A stretch of 64,000 nt of DNA from F0422 sp003992255. GTDB lineage: Bacteria; Bacillota; Negativicutes; Veillonellales; Veillonellaceae. The notes beneath the pieces are model-generated. The model was not told where the DNA came from. It searched no databases and was given only the letters and a program-made list of their open reading frames with translations. The stretch lies in contig NZ_RQVA01000006.1 in assembly GCF_003992255.1 (NCBI RefSeq), positions 1 through 64,000 on the forward strand. Direction: 5' to 3'. A program made the position numbers and the translations under genes. This document shows positions 26,693-35,412 of this stretch, in pieces (within the stretch, counting starts at the first letter, position 1; each line of letters opens with the position of its first letter).

Positions 26693-27545
26693 AGTAAATT
26701 TCTCCGTATCTCTTCCACCAAGACTTCTTTTTCTTCTTTTCATAAGAAATCTTTAGTGTGTCCTGATCAGGAAGAGCAACACCTTTACTCCGTGTGATTT
26801 GATGAATATCATCTGTAGAAAGTCCTATTGTTTCTCCATCCTTAAATTCCACATTATCTTGCAATACATATGATGAAATTGAAGATATAAACGATAGCAA
26901 TTTTCCTGCTTCTTCATCGACATCTAAGATTTCAAGCTCTAATTTTCCAAAAGTTTTCATTCCATAAGTGTAGGTAGATAGCCCATTTTTACTCCTATAT
27001 AAGCCGAACCATACCCAGGTAAAAATTGGAAGCTCCCCATCTCTAATCATCTCAGCAGATTGCATATAATAACTAGGCTCAAATACTACACCACATGTGA
27101 ATACGCCAATGGCGTTTTCTTGCTTGCAGCAAGTAGCCATGATTTTCGTATAAAGTATGCCCCTTGATATTACATCTTCTTCATCCCCCAAAATAGCTAC
27201 AAAAATGTGAGCCTTATGAGTCTTTGTAACCTCTACAGCCTCTTCCCACATCCAATTATTTTCTGCGTTGATTTCAGCTTCTTCATTTGGTATAGGTGCA
27301 GGGAAATTACTGATTATTATACTATATTTATCAAAATAGGTAACGATTGTATCTTCATCTCCCGTATCTTCTTTTGATAGTTCAATTTCCCAATCCGCTT
27401 TTAAATCGCTGATTAATTTTTCTTTATCCCATACATCTTCTGAAAGTAAAACACTTCCACAAAATGAGCCTACAGTTTCCTCTTCCGATGTAAAACCTTC
27501 TTCGTTAGCATAGTCAAATTCTTTAGTCATTAGTTCTTTGTTCAT
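26682..27545 (-). CDS. DUF4261 domain protein
   Basis: 287 aa from the ATG (MNKELMTKEFD) with AAAGGA 9 nt upstream; another in-frame ATG lies 24 nt further out. The DUF4261 pattern is visible: NAENNWMWEEAVEVTKTHKAHI at about residues 95-115, then KIMATCCKQENAIGVF and the Trp/Tyr-rich IFTWVWFGLYRS. The last residues are Lys-rich. Found near SMI1 and SUFU genes in many bacteria; function unknown. First gene of the island, with a further 180 nt upstream that may hold its promoter. Confidence 0.75.
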   Translation of the reverse strand: MNKELMTKEFDYANEEGFTSEEETVGSFCGSVLLSEDVWDKEKLISDLKADWEIELSKEDTGDEDTIVTYFDKYSIIISNFPAPIPNEEAEINAENNWMWEEAVEVTKTHKAHIFVAILGDEEDVISRGILYTKIMATCCKQENAIGVFTCGVVFEPSYYMQSAEMIRDGELPIFTWVWFGLYRSKNGLSTYTYGMKTFGKLELEILDVDEEAGKLLSFISSISSYVLQDNVEFKDGETIGLSTDDIHQITRSKGVALPDQDTLKISYEKKKKKSWWKRYGEIYCEN

Positions 27546-27723
27546 AAGTGGGAATCCTTTCTTACACATAACATTCTATGTTTCACTCCTCCGAATTATC
27601 TACAATTATTGTATCATCCACATATTTAGCAATCAATATCAATACCTGTCTTTTTATCATTCTCCTATCCTTTTCATCATTTTTCCTGTAGTTTTCCTTC
27701 ATTTTTCTTTAGTTACCAATACA
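27546..27723. other. Spacer upstream of the island
   Basis: A+T-rich, no gene supported. It presumably carries the promoter of the DUF4261-led transcript, but no convincing hexamer pair was found. Confidence 0.4.
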
Positions 27724-27765
27724 AAAATACCTAGCTCATGATCTATTCATAGAGCTAGGTATTTT
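27724..27765 (-). terminator. Rho-independent terminator after the M48 peptidase gene
   Basis: 14-bp perfect stem AAAATACCTAGCTC / GAGCTAGGTATTTT; on the minus strand it ends in TTTTTGTA. It separates the core glyQS-htpX transcript from the accessory island. Confidence 0.88.
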
Positions 27766-27832
27766 TATAGTTGTATTCAATTATATAGGTACGATGAAAC
27801 TATCCAATGTTTCAGGGCTCATACATGAGAAC

Positions 27833-28726
27833 TTACTTCCCCTCTACATATTGTCGCAATCGTTCAATTCGTTTTTCTGTGGCTGGGTGTGTGCTATAAA
27901 GTTTACTCATAAGTCCACTTTCACTACTTTCAGAGGTGTAGTTACGCAAGGTAATTAAAGCATTATGTAGTTCAGCCCCTAAGCCGATTTCATAAGCATA
28001 TTTATCAGCACGGTATTCTGCTCGTCTGCCTGTGAACAAATCAGTAATGATTAACGGTGCTTTAATCACCCACTGCATGAACAAAATCTGCAAGATTACA
28101 CAGAAATAGAATACCTGTACAATGATAGTAATCACCGGCAACCGTAAGTATTGAATCCACAATATGACACGAGCAAATAGTTCATACACACGAATACACA
28201 TTTGACCCAAATAATTCATATAATATCGAGAGAATCCATAGGCGCTATCTTTGTAATGAATATGACCCATTTCATGAGCCACTATGCCTAGTAATTCATC
28301 ATACGGTAAGGTTGCTATGGTTCCCGTATTAATGCAAATTCGGTTATGACCCATCGCAAAGGCATTGATGGAATCATCATTCTTAATAAACCAATCAAAT
28401 TGTGACATATCGATACCAGTATGATTTTGCATATCTTTTTGAATCATCTGCAGAATCTCTACCTCTTGCCCTAGGGGACGACGTCCTCCATAGAGCCACA
28501 TAGTAATGCGATGAAACCAAGGAATTTGCGCTAGTGCCGCCACAAGTAACACAGAGGTACCTGCTACGGCATAGCTAATATTTTCCAAATTGATACGCAC
28601 ATGAAAGAGGTCCATCGCTTTCATTAAAAAAGGATGATTAATAGGCCCAAAGATAACTTGGTACATATACACAATACTGCCAATGATAAACACATTCGCA
28701 AAAAATGTTAATACTGTGATAATCAT
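27833..28726 (-). CDS. M48 family membrane metalloprotease (HtpX-like)
   Basis: 297 aa. Zinc site HEMGH in LGIVAHEMGHIHYKD (about residues 145-160), with RRAEYRADKYAYEIG providing the third ligand, and TRPATEKRI-type C-terminal signature (THPATEKRIERL). Four hydrophobic segments: two at the N-terminus (about 5-25 and 50-72) and two in the middle after the zinc site (about 195-230). HtpX-type enzymes degrade damaged membrane proteins. Starts 6 nt after the glyS stop codon, so it is probably the third gene of the glyQS transcript. Confidence 0.88.
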   Translation of the reverse strand: MIITVLTFFANVFIIGSIVYMYQVIFGPINHPFLMKAMDLFHVRINLENISYAVAGTSVLLVAALAQIPWFHRITMWLYGGRRPLGQEVEILQMIQKDMQNHTGIDMSQFDWFIKNDDSINAFAMGHNRICINTGTIATLPYDELLGIVAHEMGHIHYKDSAYGFSRYYMNYLGQMCIRVYELFARVILWIQYLRLPVITIIVQVFYFCVILQILFMQWVIKAPLIITDLFTGRRAEYRADKYAYEIGLGAELHNALITLRNYTSESSESGLMSKLYSTHPATEKRIERLRQYVEGK

Positions 28727-28732
28727 GGGGAC

Positions 28733-30766
28733 CTATTTTAATTTACCCAAGTTACTTACTTCATAGGTCATGCGCAATAATTGAAGACGATTTTGCTTCA
28801 CTGCTTCGTCTTTATCCATAACCATAACATGCTCAAAGAATGTTTCAATATATGGCACCAAGGATTCTGCCAAGCTTACAGCTTTCACATAGTCTCCAGC
28901 TTCTAAGGCTTTACGATTTGTTGTATACACTGGTAATGCCGCTTTGTACAAGGCTTGTTCAGAATCTTCTTTCAATAAGGATTCCTCAACGCCTGTGAAA
29001 GTCACATCTTTTACCATGTTAAAAATACGTGTGTAAGCTTGCATTAATGGTTCGTTTTCATCAAGACGGTTGGCTGTTAAGGCTTGTCCTAAACCTTCTG
29101 CTAAGGCAACTGTCACAGTATCTTGGCTCAATACGATATCTACTACTTGATATGGCATTCCTTGTTCTAACAAGATATTTTTCAAACGAAGGATGAAGAA
29201 GTTTTCTAATTGACCTAGTAGTTCTTCTTGTTTTTCACTAGCCACGCCTAACAATTTCATCGCTTTTACCCAGATTGGACGCATGGATAAGGACCATTTG
29301 CTATCCATCAAGATATTGATGATACCGATTGTTTGACGGCGCAATGCATATGGATCTTGGGAACCTGTAGGGATTAAACCACGGCTGAAAGTAGCCACAA
29401 TAGTATCTACTTTGTCAACAATACTCAAAATACGACCTGCATCGGTAGTTGGTAAGATATCTCCAGCAAAACGAGGTAAGTATTGTTCAAAAATTGCTTC
29501 CCCTACGGCCGGTATTTCACCATCTAGTAAGGCATATTCTTTACCCATAATACCTTGTAATTCAGTAAATTCGCTCACCATACCTGTCGTTAAATCTGTT
29601 TTCGCAAGATGTGTAGCTCGTTCTAGCGTAGCTGTATCTGCAAAGCCTACTTCTTTTGCTAGTACAGCACCTAATGTTAGTAGGCGCTCTGTTTTATCTT
29701 TTAAATTGCCCAAACCTTCTTGGAAGACAATTTTTGTCAATGCTTCATACCGGCCTGCTAATGGTGTTTTACGGTCTTCATTAAAGAAGAACTTCGCATC
29801 GTCTAAACGAGCGCGAAGTACTCGTTCATTACCAGCTGCCACCACATCCAAAGATTTGCTATCGCCGTTACGAACAGTTAAAAACATAGGAAGTAATTTA
29901 CCTTTGCCGTCCACCATTGGGAAATAGCGTTGATGGTCTTTCATTGGTGTAATAATACAGTCTGATGGTAACGCTAAATAGCTTTCATCAAAAGTACCAC
30001 AAAGTGCTGTTGGATATTCTACTAGGAAAGTAACTTCATCTAATAAATCCTCATCCCACACCACAGTAGCCCCTTTAGTGGCTGCTAGTTCTGTTAATTG
30101 TTTACGAATTGTCTCACGGCGTACATCTTGGTCAATCATAATGAAGTTCTTAGTTAGTGTATCTAAGTAATCTTTTGGTTCTGTTATGGTCAATTCAGAT
30201 TCACCTAAGAAACGATGTCCACGGCTTACATTTGTACTTGTTACATTAGCAAATGTCACTGGTACTACATCTTGACCAAATAATGCCACCAACCAACGTA
30301 CTGGACGAACGAAACGTTCTTCTAAATCGCCCCAATGCATGGATTTAGGGAAACTTAATCCTGTAATCAAGGATGATAATACATCAGATAAGACTTCTTT
30401 TGTATCTAAACCAGCTGTCGTTGTGTCAGCAAAGATGTAACCATCTACTACTTTCAGTTCAGATACGTCTAATCCTTTACCGCGAGCAAAACCGATAGCT
30501 GCTTTTGTAGCATTGCCGTCAGCATCATAAGCAATAGATACAGATGGGCCTTTATGAGTTTCCTGAACATCTTCACTACGTTCTGCTACGTCATTGATAA
30601 GTAATGCAACGCGGCGAGGTGTGGCATACACTTTTACATCCCCATGAGCAATGTGGCGTTCCGCCAAAGCTGCTGTTGCTAATTCACCTAATTGTTTGAT
30701 AATATTTGGCAAAAATCCTGCAGGAATTTCTTCTGCCCCAATTTCAAAGAGTAAATCCTTAGCCAT
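28733..30766 (-). CDS. glyS: Glycine--tRNA ligase beta subunit
   Basis: 677 aa, full length. Opens MAKDLLFEIGAEEIPAGFLP, the GlyS signature. HD-like domain and C-terminal anticodon-binding DALR-type region follow. Forms an alpha2-beta2 enzyme with glyQ, one nt upstream. The beta subunit binds tRNA and supplies the anticodon contact. Confidence 0.97.
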   Translation of the reverse strand: MAKDLLFEIGAEEIPAGFLPNIIKQLGELATAALAERHIAHGDVKVYATPRRVALLINDVAERSEDVQETHKGPSVSIAYDADGNATKAAIGFARGKGLDVSELKVVDGYIFADTTTAGLDTKEVLSDVLSSLITGLSFPKSMHWGDLEERFVRPVRWLVALFGQDVVPVTFANVTSTNVSRGHRFLGESELTITEPKDYLDTLTKNFIMIDQDVRRETIRKQLTELAATKGATVVWDEDLLDEVTFLVEYPTALCGTFDESYLALPSDCIITPMKDHQRYFPMVDGKGKLLPMFLTVRNGDSKSLDVVAAGNERVLRARLDDAKFFFNEDRKTPLAGRYEALTKIVFQEGLGNLKDKTERLLTLGAVLAKEVGFADTATLERATHLAKTDLTTGMVSEFTELQGIMGKEYALLDGEIPAVGEAIFEQYLPRFAGDILPTTDAGRILSIVDKVDTIVATFSRGLIPTGSQDPYALRRQTIGIINILMDSKWSLSMRPIWVKAMKLLGVASEKQEELLGQLENFFILRLKNILLEQGMPYQVVDIVLSQDTVTVALAEGLGQALTANRLDENEPLMQAYTRIFNMVKDVTFTGVEESLLKEDSEQALYKAALPVYTTNRKALEAGDYVKAVSLAESLVPYIETFFEHVMVMDKDEAVKQNRLQLLRMTYEVSNLGKLK

Positions 30767-30767
30767 C

Positions 30768-31649
30768 TTATTTATCTCCTTTCAACAATGGGAAACCAAG
30801 TTCTTCTCGTTTCGCCAAATAGTTTTGTGCACAAATACGAGCCATGTTACGAACACGACCGATGAAAGCTGTTCTTTCAGAAATAGAAATGGCACCGCGT
30901 GCATCTAACAAGTTAAATGTATGGGAACATTTCAACACATAATCGTAAGCTGGCAATACAAAGCCTAATTGACAAACACGAGTCGCTTCTGCTTCGTACA
31001 TGTCGAATAATTTGAACAACATATCTGTGTCAGCCAATTCAAAGCTGTACGTAGATTGCTCTACTTCATTCGCATGCCATACATCGCCGTATGTGTATTG
31101 TTCATTCCATTGTAAGTCATACACATTTTCCACGCCTTGAATGTACATCGCCAAACGTTCTAATCCGTATGTGATTTCTACAGATACTGGTTTTACATCG
31201 ATAGATCCCACTTGTTGGAAATAGGTAAACTGTGTGACTTCCATGCCGTCTAACCAGACTTCCCAACCAAGGCCCCAAGCACCTAATGTTGGAGACTCCC
31301 AGTTATCTTCTACGAAACGGATATCGTGATCTTCTGCATGAATGCCAAGAGCAGCCAAACTTTGCAAGTATAATTCTTGAATATTGTCTGGAGACGGTTT
31401 AATAATCACTTGGAACTGATGATGTTGGAATAAACGGTTCGGATTGTCACCATAACGGCCGTCCGCTGGACGACGGGATGGTTCTACATAACATACAGAC
31501 CAAGGTTCAGGTCCTAAGGCATGTAAGAATGTAGCAGGGTTCATGGTACCCGCCCCTTTTTCAATGTCATATGGTTGTTGCAAAATGCAACCTTGTTCAC
31601 CCCAGAAATTTTGGAGTGTAAAAATCATCTCTTGAAATGTCATTTCCAT
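30768..31649 (-). CDS. glyQ: Glycine--tRNA ligase alpha subunit
   Basis: 293 aa. Class II synthetase catalytic subunit: FQEMIFTLQNFWGEQGCILQ at the start, then GAGTMNPATFLHALGPEPW and RPADGRYGDNPNRLF. Makes glycyl-adenylate and, with glyS, glycyl-tRNA. Controlled by a T-box leader; RBS AAGGAGG follows the leader terminator. Confidence 0.97.
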   Translation of the reverse strand: MEMTFQEMIFTLQNFWGEQGCILQQPYDIEKGAGTMNPATFLHALGPEPWSVCYVEPSRRPADGRYGDNPNRLFQHHQFQVIIKPSPDNIQELYLQSLAALGIHAEDHDIRFVEDNWESPTLGAWGLGWEVWLDGMEVTQFTYFQQVGSIDVKPVSVEITYGLERLAMYIQGVENVYDLQWNEQYTYGDVWHANEVEQSTYSFELADTDMLFKLFDMYEAEATRVCQLGFVLPAYDYVLKCSHTFNLLDARGAISISERTAFIGRVRNMARICAQNYLAKREELGFPLLKGDK

Positions 31650-31671
31650 TCCTCCTTATGTTTTACAGGGA

Positions 31672-31896
31672 ATAAAAAAGTCCCTGCAACGAAAATCGCT
31701 ACAGGGACGAGATATACCCGCGGTTCCACCCTAATTGGCTAATGCCCTCTTTTAAAAAATAGCCTTTACTAATTGTCCATACCTAGTATGGTACAACGTT
31801 CCTGCTCATGCTCCACAGCGCCTTCTACTCAATCGTGAGCTTTCACCGTCCTCACTCGCTAAAGGGAGTATACTCCTCTGCTTCATCGCTTATGTA
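31672..31896 (-). promoter_or_regulatory. Glycine T-box leader of glyQS
   Basis: The conserved T-box word GGGTGGAACCGCGG is on the minus strand at 31719-31732. It is followed by a terminator at 31676-31708 with stem GTCCCTG / CAGGGAC and a T6 run. Upstream lie stem I elements (AGAGGAGTA near the 5' end) and a likely GGC glycine specifier in AGAAGGCGC. Uncharged tRNA-Gly should stabilise the antiterminator and turn on glyQS. Confidence 0.92.
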
Positions 31897-31902
31897 TATA
31901 CT

Positions 31903-31931
31903 ATTGTATGGATAAAAGGGATTAGTGTCAA
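31903..31931 (-). promoter_or_regulatory. Promoter of the glyQS operon
   Basis: On the minus strand TTGACA, 17-nt spacer, TACAAT; near consensus. Transcription would start at about 31896, just before the T-box stem I. Confidence 0.85.
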
Positions 31932-32018
31932 GGTGTATCCACTGAATCAACGATGTAAGTTTTTCATTACTTTTACTATACCCATATTCTTCAATAGTTC
32001 GGTAATATGTTCAGCACA

Positions 32019-32690
32019 TTATTTTTCTAAGAACATCTTACACCACTCCATGTTCTCTATCCACATGGCCGTTTCATATTCGATGTCTTCCATTTCTGTG
32101 ATGGCTGAAATCACCGCAATGCCGTCCACAGGCTCAGCTAGGACATCATCAAAGTTATCTCGATTGATGCCACCAATGGACACCATTGGGATAGTCGGAT
32201 TATGAGCCCGTAAGGCTAAAATTAATTCTGGGCCTCGCACAGTTTTGGCATCTTTTTTTGTGCTTGTCTCATACATAGGACCTACACCGATGTAATCCAC
32301 ATAGTCCAACTTTGTGTTTTCTAACTCTTCTACAGAATTAATGGACGTCCCCACAAGAGCATTAGGTAATTGTTTGCGTACCTCTTCAAGAGCCATATCG
32401 TCTTGACCTACATGAACTCCATCAGCACCAATTCGTTCTGCTAATTCTACATCATCATTGATGATGAAAGGCACTCCATATTCCTTACAAATGTGTTGCA
32501 ACTCTCGTGCCAACTGTTCTTTTTCGTCCCCTACAAGAGCACCTTCCCCTTTTTCACGGAATTGAAAGCACGTAATGCCACCTTTACACGCTTCTGTAAG
32601 AGTTTTGTGAATATCCTTCGTATTCGGTGTTCCACAAATGAAGTACAACCCCATCATGGATCGCACTATATCTATATCATGATGTTTCAA
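32019..32690 (-). CDS. thiE: Thiamine-phosphate synthase
   Basis: 223 aa. TIM-barrel with QFREKGEGA (phosphate/pyrophosphate binding), IINDDVELAERIGADGVHVGQDD and VGTSINS, then GVGPMYETSTKKDAK and SIGGI. Joins HMP-pyrophosphate and thiazole phosphate to thiamine phosphate. Probable TTG start, with GAGGA upstream; a downstream ATG (MMGLYF) is an alternative. Second gene after thiD, 94 nt apart, under the same TPP riboswitch. Confidence 0.93.
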   Translation of the reverse strand: MKHHDIDIVRSMMGLYFICGTPNTKDIHKTLTEACKGGITCFQFREKGEGALVGDEKEQLARELQHICKEYGVPFIINDDVELAERIGADGVHVGQDDMALEEVRKQLPNALVGTSINSVEELENTKLDYVDYIGVGPMYETSTKKDAKTVRGPELILALRAHNPTIPMVSIGGINRDNFDDVLAEPVDGIAVISAITEMEDIEYETAMWIENMEWCKMFLEK

Positions 32691-32784
32691 AATAATCCTC
32701 GTTTCTTAAATGCCAACTATAAAAGATCACTTATAGTATACCATGACACCTAGTATAGTCGATATGATATGAATCATACCTGTA

Positions 32785-33591
32785 TTACTCAGCATACTCA
32801 TCCCCATAGGCCATATGATTCACTGGTCCATTGCCTGTGCCCAACGCTGGATTATGCAAGATTGCTAGGCGAATATACTCTTTACCAATGGTAATGGCAT
32901 CTTCCAAGGATTTCCCTTTTGCTAATTCCGCTGTGATCACCGCTGAGAATGTACAACCTGTGCCATGGGTATGTACTGTATCATATTTAGGACTTGTCCA
33001 AGATCGACGCATGGACATAGTCTCTTTCGTAAATAAATAGTCTGTAGCCTCCTCACCGATGTGACCACCTTTAATAATCACTGCTTGAGGACCTAACTCT
33101 TGTAAAATACGAATTCCGGCTGTATGCATAGCTTCTACCGTATCGATTTTCATATCTGCCAACACTTCAGCCTCACTACGGTTCGGAGTAATCAAAGTCG
33201 CTTTCGGAATCAATTTACTTTGTAAGGCTTTCACAGCCTCATCGGAAATCAATCGATCCCCACTAGTGGCGATCATCACAGGGTCTAACACATAGGGTAC
33301 CTTAGGATCTATATATGTCCCGATGAGTTCCATCATCTCTGCTGTGGCTAACATACCAGTTTTAACTGCTTCTGGTACTATATCTGTATACACCGATTGT
33401 AACTGTGCTTCAATCATAGATACATCCATATGGACAATGTGGGTTACACCACGAGTATTTTGTGCCACTACGGAAGTAATCACAGCCATACCGTATACAT
33501 GACGACTTTGAAAGCTTTTTAAGTCCGCCATCACCCCTGCACCACCTGTTGGATCTGTTCCCGCAATCGTTAATGCTCTATGTAATTTCAT
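32785..33591 (-). CDS. thiD: Hydroxymethylpyrimidine/phosphomethylpyrimidine kinase
   Basis: 268 aa from the ATG preceded by AAGGAG; a longer frame would run back into the riboswitch terminator. Ribokinase-type fold with AGTDPTGGAGVMADLKSF (residues 10-27), DPVMIATSGDRLI and the closing DTVHTHGTGCTFSAVI (anion hole GTGC). Phosphorylates HMP and HMP-P for ThiE. Controlled by the TPP riboswitch directly upstream. Confidence 0.95.
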   Translation of the reverse strand: MKLHRALTIAGTDPTGGAGVMADLKSFQSRHVYGMAVITSVVAQNTRGVTHIVHMDVSMIEAQLQSVYTDIVPEAVKTGMLATAEMMELIGTYIDPKVPYVLDPVMIATSGDRLISDEAVKALQSKLIPKATLITPNRSEAEVLADMKIDTVEAMHTAGIRILQELGPQAVIIKGGHIGEEATDYLFTKETMSMRRSWTSPKYDTVHTHGTGCTFSAVITAELAKGKSLEDAITIGKEYIRLAILHNPALGTGNGPVNHMAYGDEYAE

Positions 33592-33613
33592 AGCTATCTC
33601 CTTTACTAGTAAC

Positions 33614-33643
33614 AAAAAAGAACCAATCCTTCGGACGGTTCTT
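33614..33643 (-). terminator. TPP-riboswitch terminator in front of thiD
   Basis: Stem AAGAACC / GGTTCTT followed by TTTTTTG on the minus strand, between the aptamer and the thiD ribosome site. It fits premature termination when TPP is bound. Confidence 0.85.
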
Positions 33644-33669
33644 GTACGATTCTTAGTATTCGATGCCAT

Positions 33670-33749
33670 CCACTTTCCTACGCCAGCATTATCTGGTTCA
33701 GGTCTAGGGTTTTGATACTCATCAATCTCAGCATAAGCACCCCTAGTGG
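33670..33749 (-). promoter_or_regulatory. TPP riboswitch of thiD-thiE
   Basis: Minus strand shows the THI element parts in order: GGGGTGC, GCTGAGA, ACCCTAGACCTGAACC, AGATAATGCTGGCGTAGGAA, closed by CCACTA / AGTGG. It should bind thiamine pyrophosphate and shut off thiD-thiE. Confidence 0.95.
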
Positions 33750-33765
33750 TTCTTATATTAATTTA

Positions 33766-33794
33766 GTTATATCATGAAATAGGAACCAATGCAA
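33766..33794 (-). promoter_or_regulatory. Promoter of thiD-thiE
   Basis: Minus strand TTGCAT, 17-nt spacer, TATAAC, 17 nt before the aptamer. Back to back with the cytX promoter. Confidence 0.7.
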
Positions 33795-33806
33795 TATAAA
33801 TTCCTA

Positions 33807-33835
33807 TTGACGTAGTATCCTTCACTCCGTATAAT
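33807..33835 (+). promoter_or_regulatory. Promoter of cytX
   Basis: TTGACG, 17-nt spacer, TATAAT; close to consensus and about 10 nt before the second TPP aptamer. Confidence 0.85.
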
Positions 33836-33843
33836 ACACCTAT

Positions 33844-33928
33844 AAGGGGTGCTCACTGAAGTGGGCTGAGAAGTCTCTATGTGTGACTAACCCATAACCT
33901 GATTTGGATAATGCCAACGTAGGGATAT
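33844..33928 (+). promoter_or_regulatory. TPP riboswitch of cytX
   Basis: Plus strand GGGGTGC, GGCTGAGAAG, a variable arm, ACCCATAACCTGATTTGGAT, AATGCCAACGTAGGGA. All conserved THI parts are present. The 120 nt after it contains the expression platform. Confidence 0.95.
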
Positions 33929-34030
33929 ATTAGTATATTTTTTATAATACCTATACAAATACACAAGGACATATTACTATATGGATCCTTCTTATAATAC
34001 TAGGTCTCTTAAGAATATCTATCATCTACA

Positions 34031-34058
34031 GGCTAATCGTTTCAGATTAGTCTTTTTT
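34031..34058 (+). terminator. TPP-riboswitch terminator in front of cytX
   Basis: Stem GGCTAATC / GATTAGTC (one wobble) with a TTTTTTG tail, ending 28 nt before the cytX start. Confidence 0.8.
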
Positions 34059-34086
34059 GTTCCCACTGGCATGGATAGGAGTATTC

Positions 34087-35280
34087 ATGACTGATTCAAA
34101 ACTTTCATCATCGCGGTTGTCCCTCATTTGGTTCGGCGCCGCTCTTTCCATTGCGGAAATTATGACGGGCACCTATTTTGCGCCCCTAGGATTTTCCGAC
34201 GGCCTATTAGCCATCATCATCGGTCACGTCATCGGCTGTTTGTTATTATTTGGTGCAGGACTCATCGGCGCTCGTGAACACATGAGTTCTATGCAAACTG
34301 TATCCACTGTCTTTGGCAATGGAGGCATGAAATTATTTTCCATTTTAAACGTTCTACAACTGATTGGTTGGACCGGTATTATGATTTATGACGGTGCTCT
34401 TGGTGCCGTAGAGTTATGGAATCTACCATTCACTGCGTGGACTTTCATTATCGGTGCTCTCATCATTGTATGGCTCTTCATTGGTATCCGTAACATGGGC
34501 TATATCAACAGCATCATGGGCTACGGCTTAGGTATCCTCTGCATCTATTTGTTAATTAGCTTGTTACAAGAAAGTTCCATTCACAGCCAAGGAATCATCA
34601 CTGATGAAATGACTTTCACGGCGGCCTTAGAATTATCCATCGCTATGCCATTGTCTTGGCTTCCATTGATTAGCGATTACACTCGCTTGTCCAAGAACCC
34701 TGTAGCAGGTACTGCGGCTAGCGCCACTGTATATGGCATCACTAGTTCCATCATGTATGTGTTAGGCCTAGCAGCGGCCCTCTATACAAATGAAACCAAC
34801 ATTGCAAAAGTTCTTCTTCACGCCGGTTTAGGATTTGGTGGGTTAATCATCATCGTATTCTCTACTGTCACAACTACTTTCATGGATGCATTATCTGCTG
34901 GTATTTCCTCTGAAAGTTTACAAACTAAATACTCTGGTCGTACCATCGGTATTATCGTTACGATCATCGGTACCATTGGCGCATCTATCTATCCAATGGA
35001 TAATATCATTCCTTTCTTATATATGATTGGATCTGTATTCGCCCCAATGATTGCTATTTTATTAACCCACTATTTCTTATTACGTCGTTGTCCGTACCTT
35101 GACCATGGTCCTACCCTATACATTATTTGCTGGGCATCTGGTACCGTTATGTACCATCGTTTCCTTGACAGCAATCCATTCTTAGGAGCTAGCCTATCTA
35201 CCATCGTAGGAACAGCATTAGCAACCATTGCAACGACCTATATTATAAGCCTAATATCTAAAAAGAAAAAAGAAATATAA
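34087..35280 (+). CDS. cytX: Putative hydroxymethylpyrimidine transporter CytX
   Basis: 397 aa from the ATG after ATAGGAG; an in-frame TTG 30 nt upstream lies in the terminator. About twelve hydrophobic segments of the nucleobase:cation symporter-1 family (LSLIWFGAALSIAEIMTGTY near the N-terminus, MPLSWLPLISDYTRLSKNP in the middle). CytX is the family member repeatedly found under TPP riboswitches and is predicted to import the thiamine pyrimidine HMP or a relative. The riboswitch immediately upstream supports that reading. Confidence 0.9.
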   Translation: MTDSKLSSSRLSLIWFGAALSIAEIMTGTYFAPLGFSDGLLAIIIGHVIGCLLLFGAGLIGAREHMSSMQTVSTVFGNGGMKLFSILNVLQLIGWTGIMIYDGALGAVELWNLPFTAWTFIIGALIIVWLFIGIRNMGYINSIMGYGLGILCIYLLISLLQESSIHSQGIITDEMTFTAALELSIAMPLSWLPLISDYTRLSKNPVAGTAASATVYGITSSIMYVLGLAAALYTNETNIAKVLLHAGLGFGGLIIIVFSTVTTTFMDALSAGISSESLQTKYSGRTIGIIVTIIGTIGASIYPMDNIIPFLYMIGSVFAPMIAILLTHYFLLRRCPYLDHGPTLYIICWASGTVMYHRFLDSNPFLGASLSTIVGTALATIATTYIISLISKKKKEI

Positions 35281-35356
35281 CCGTTTACTATACTATTTAG
35301 TGCGTATATAAGCACTCATTATATCATCACACACTTTACAATAACTTCACAAAGCA

Positions 35357-35395
35357 AAACAGGAGCATTCCTTCTATGAAAGGTAGCTCCTGTTT
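35357..35395. terminator. Bidirectional terminator between cytX and recO
   Basis: 10-bp stem AAACAGGAGC / GCTCCTGTTT with T-rich sequence on both sides, between convergent genes. Confidence 0.8.
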
Positions 35396-35412
35396 TCATT
35401 TTAATATATTAA

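Noticed and set aside
29412..29927. 171-codon plus-strand frame opposite glyS
   Set aside because: Mirror of a conserved glyS coding region; no ribosome site and no family match.
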